Assembly: GCF_900177615.1 (NCBI RefSeq)
Contig: NZ_FXAP01000003.1
Location: 1-64,000, forward strand
Source of the DNA: Plantibacter flavus
Lineage (GTDB): Bacteria > Actinomycetota > Actinomycetes > Actinomycetales > Microbacteriaceae
Reading direction: 5' to 3'
Length of the DNA stretch: 64,000 nucleotides
Below, in pieces: positions 61,936-64,000 of this stretch; position 1 is the first letter of the stretch, and each line of letters begins with the position of its first letter. Under the pieces are notes generated by a model. That model saw only the letters and a list, made by a program, of their open reading frames with translations, ran no database searches and had not been told where the DNA came from. A program made the position numbers and the translations under genes.

Positions 61936-62370
61936 TCAGGCCCCGGTGTCGGCGACGAACAGCAGCACGATGGAGGCGATGGAGCAGACGACGCCGATGC
62001 CGAACGTCACGCCGAAGAGCAGGCGGAGTGCCCTCGTATGGTCGGCCGTCCGGCGGAAGCGTGCGCGCGACGGTTCCCGGCGGGCGTAGAAGACGTTCGG
62101 CTCCTCGGGGTCGCGCAGGGCGTCGAACTCCGCATCCGTGACGGGTCGTGAGTACAGCTCGGCCGCCTCGGTCATCCAGCGGACCTCGCGCCCCTGCCCG
62201 CCGTCCGCGTCGTCCGGCAGGTCCACGATGACCCCGTGCGTCTCCACCCAGCTGCCGTCCGCGGCCCGCGCGATGAGCATCACGAGCAGCACGACGACGG
62301 CGCTGCCGAAGCCGATCCAGGTGAAGACCTCGAAGACGAGGCCGAGGAGATCGTGGGGGTCCACGATCAC
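61936..62370 (-). CDS. DUF3592-like membrane protein
   Basis: This protein of up to 144 aa has two helices (about 8-34 and 113-140) around a beta-rich loop with SWVETHGVIVDLPDD and PEEPNVFYARRE, a pattern seen in DUF3592 proteins. The start may be GTG 62370 or GTG 62364. The latter has a -10 box TAGCAT exactly 6 bases upstream, as in other leaderless genes here. The function is unknown. Confidence 0.65.
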   Translation of the reverse strand: MIVDPHDLLGLVFEVFTWIGFGSAVVVLLVMLIARAADGSWVETHGVIVDLPDDADGGQGREVRWMTEAAELYSRPVTDAEFDALRDPEEPNVFYARREPSRARFRRTADHTRALRLLFGVTFGIGVVCSIASIVLLFVADTGA

Positions 62371-62376
62371 ATGCTA
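62371..62376 (-). promoter_or_regulatory. -10 box TAGCAT of the DUF3592-like gene (leaderless type)
   Basis: On the minus strand TAGCAT is followed by GTGATC and then GTG 62364. Confidence 0.35.
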
Positions 62377-62411
62377 TCCGGCGAGCGGACCCACGCCCCT
62401 GACGGCCTGCC

Positions 62412-63530
62412 TCAGACGGACTCGGGTCGCTTCTGCCGCATGGGCTCGGCCGGCTGGTCCGGACCGTTCCAGACGCCGATGATGCCCCACGCGACCGCGG
62501 CGATCGGGACGGCGAGGACCGCGCCGACGATGCCGCCGAGGATGGTTCCGGCGGTCAGGGCGAGGAGGACGACGAGGGCGTGCAGCTTGAGCGAGCGTGC
62601 CATGACGACGGGCTGGAGGAAGTTGCCCTCGAGCTGGTTCACGAGTACGACGATGCCGACGACGATGAGGGCGGCGACCGGACCGTTGGCGACGAGCGCG
62701 ACGAGGGCCGCGAGGATGCCGGCGGCGGTCGCACCGACGATCGGGATGAACGCGGTCAGGAACACGATGACGCTGAGCGGCAGGGCGAGCGGGACCCCGA
62801 TGATCGCGAGGCCGATGCCGATGCCGATCGCGTCGACGGCCGCGATCGTGGCGGTGCCACGCACGTACCCGCCGAGGGTGTCCACCGTCTTGCCGCCGAT
62901 GCGCTTGGCGCGGTCGTACGCGGTTCCGGTGAAGGGGCGGAGCAGGAACTCCCAGAGCCGCGGCCCGTCCTTGAGGAAGAAGAACAGGACGACGACCATG
63001 AGCACCAGGCCGGTGAGGAAGCTCGCCGTCGCGGAGACGCCGGCGAGTGCGCCGCTGCCGAACTGACTCGAGGTGAGGAAGTCGACCGCGGTCTGCTTGG
63101 CGTCCTCGATCTGCTTCTCGTCGATGTCGAACGGCAGGGTGCCGAGCCAGTCCTGCAGCTGCCCGAATCCCTTCGAGGCGGAGTCGACGAGGTCGTCCCA
63201 CTGGCTGCGAACGGCCCAGACGATGAGCCACCCGATGCCGCCGAGGACGACGAGGATCGAGACGAGGGCGATCCAGGTGGCGAGGATCGACGGGAGCCCC
63301 TTCGACCGCATCCACCGCATGAGCGGGTAGATCGCCGAGGCGAGGATGAGCGCGATGACGACGGGGATCATCACGAGCGAGAGCTGGGTCAGTGCGAAGA
63401 CGATCAGCGCGGCGACCGCGACGATGGCGAGCGTCTGGATGCTCCGGGTCGCGAACGTGCCGATGCGGTCGTGCCAGAGGCCGCGGGCGAGCGGCTCCGG
63501 TGCGTCCTCATGCTTGTCGAACAGGCCCAT
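62412..63530 (-). CDS. AI-2E family transporter
   Basis: This 372-aa membrane protein has about eight helices in the AI-2E (UPF0118/PerM) pattern. An N-terminal pair (LAIVAVAALIVFALTQLSLV, MIPVVIALILASAIYPLM) is followed by a long external loop (about 105-165), LVLMVVVLFFFLKDGPRLWE, AFIPIVGATAAGILAALVAL and NQLEGNFLQPVVMARSLKLH. Proposed roles include export of signals or sodium-driven export; this sequence does not decide. It is transcribed away from the pirin gene. Confidence 0.93.
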   Translation of the reverse strand: MGLFDKHEDAPEPLARGLWHDRIGTFATRSIQTLAIVAVAALIVFALTQLSLVMIPVVIALILASAIYPLMRWMRSKGLPSILATWIALVSILVVLGGIGWLIVWAVRSQWDDLVDSASKGFGQLQDWLGTLPFDIDEKQIEDAKQTAVDFLTSSQFGSGALAGVSATASFLTGLVLMVVVLFFFLKDGPRLWEFLLRPFTGTAYDRAKRIGGKTVDTLGGYVRGTATIAAVDAIGIGIGLAIIGVPLALPLSVIVFLTAFIPIVGATAAGILAALVALVANGPVAALIVVGIVVLVNQLEGNFLQPVVMARSLKLHALVVLLALTAGTILGGIVGAVLAVPIAAVAWGIIGVWNGPDQPAEPMRQKRPESV

Positions 63531-63648
63531 GGGATCCCCAATCTCGGCAGCGGCGGAGCCGGACGGGCCCCGCGCCCAGTCAACCACGTCGGTGCGGGCC
63601 GAGGTCAGGCCGAGCGGGAGTAGCGTTGTCCGTGATAAGGAGGCGCTC

Positions 63649-64000
63649 ATGACGAGACTCGACGCCGACCCGGTCCCCAGCGTCTGCCACGCACCTGACG
63701 GATCCGGGACGAGACTCCTCGAGGCCCGCGAGGTCCCCCTCGGCGGCGTCCGCGGCCTGAGCGTCCATCGCACCCTCCCGCAGCGCGAGCTGCCGATGAT
63801 CGGCGCCTGGTGCTTCCTCGACCGCTTCGACGAGGACCGGTCGCTGATGCGCGTCCTGCCGCATCCGCACACCGGCCTGCAGACCGTGACGTGGCCGCTC
63901 GTCGGCGACATCCGCCACCGCGACAGCGTGGGCAGCGACGTGGTCGTCCGCCCGGGCGAGCTCAACCTCATGACGAGCGGTCGAGGCGTGTCGCACTCCG
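63649..64000 (+). CDS. Pirin family protein, N-terminal part (continues past window)
   Basis: ATG 63649 has AAGGAGG 6-7 bases upstream. The 117 visible codons show a cupin fold of the pirin type: LPMIGAWCFLDRF, the metal-binding HPHTGLQTVTW, and PGELNLMTSGRGVSHS. Pirins bind iron through the His cluster and some act as quercetinases or regulators. The second cupin domain lies outside the window. A possible -10 TAGCGT is at 63621. Confidence 0.9.
   Translation, partial: MTRLDADPVPSVCHAPDGSGTRLLEAREVPLGGVRGLSVHRTLPQRELPMIGAWCFLDRFDEDRSLMRVLPHPHTGLQTVTWPLVGDIRHRDSVGSDVVVRPGELNLMTSGRGVSHS

Overview
The window is high-GC actinobacterial DNA, most likely from the family Microbacteriaceae (a Plantibacter/Curtobacterium-like genome is my guess). 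This rests on three things: a DUF222/HNH-type endonuclease end, abundant interspersed repeats with the core CTTCGACAGGCTCAGGGACCGG, and the gene repertoire (YcnI/CopC, CoaBC of the PAMHTEMW type, coiled-coil M23 and NlpC/P60 hydrolases). I see no rRNA, tRNA, CRISPR array, transposase or phage gene.

Layout. 1-23 kb is a housekeeping and accessory mix: HNH end, TetR regulator with an arsenate reductase-HhH fusion, a membrane-anchored GH25 muramidase, a molybdate operon (HTH-TOBE regulator, ModA, ModB, ModC), an SGNH lipoprotein, an M23 peptidase, CoaBC, NRDE and LysR genes, an MBL hydrolase, DUF427, an XRE-cupin regulator divergent from a thioredoxin-reductase-like flavoprotein, two DUF1801 genes, an SLC13/ArsB-type transporter, an NlpC/P60 hydrolase and a MarR regulator. 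At 14.7-16.5 kb a lower-GC segment carrying two small membrane or secreted proteins sits between two 185-bp direct repeats that came from the neighbouring genes.

23.3-51.6 kb is a large exopolysaccharide locus of Wzx/Wzy type. It has an initiating polyprenyl glycosylphosphotransferase, five glycosyltransferases, a Wzy-like polymerase, a Wzx-like flippase, a fused Wzz/BY-kinase with a divergent low-molecular-weight phosphatase, three acyltransferase-3 proteins, a polysaccharide deacetylase-like protein, a CDP-alcohol phosphotransferase and a TagD-like cytidylyltransferase (suggesting polyol-phosphate decoration). It also encodes two very large secreted proteins, one beta-helix and one LamG/PKD, which share a module. 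Five transcription units here start with one or more CCCC-N5-7-GGGG inverted repeats upstream of a TANNNT -10 box. This looks like a shared, apparently undescribed operator system and is the most interesting signal in the window.

51.6-64 kb holds prolyl iminopeptidase, a neutral zinc metallopeptidase, an acyl-CoA dehydrogenase/oxidase, RecQ, a fasciclin lipoprotein, a copper-related operon (membrane protein, YcnI, CopC), a DUF3592-like protein, an AI-2E family transporter and the start of a pirin gene.

Interspersed repeats fill most intergenic gaps outside the polysaccharide locus and have expanded into tandem arrays at 21.9-22.6 kb (114-bp unit) and 58.9-59.5 kb. Many regulator genes have a -10 hexamer 6-7 bp before the start codon and so are probably translated from leaderless mRNAs.
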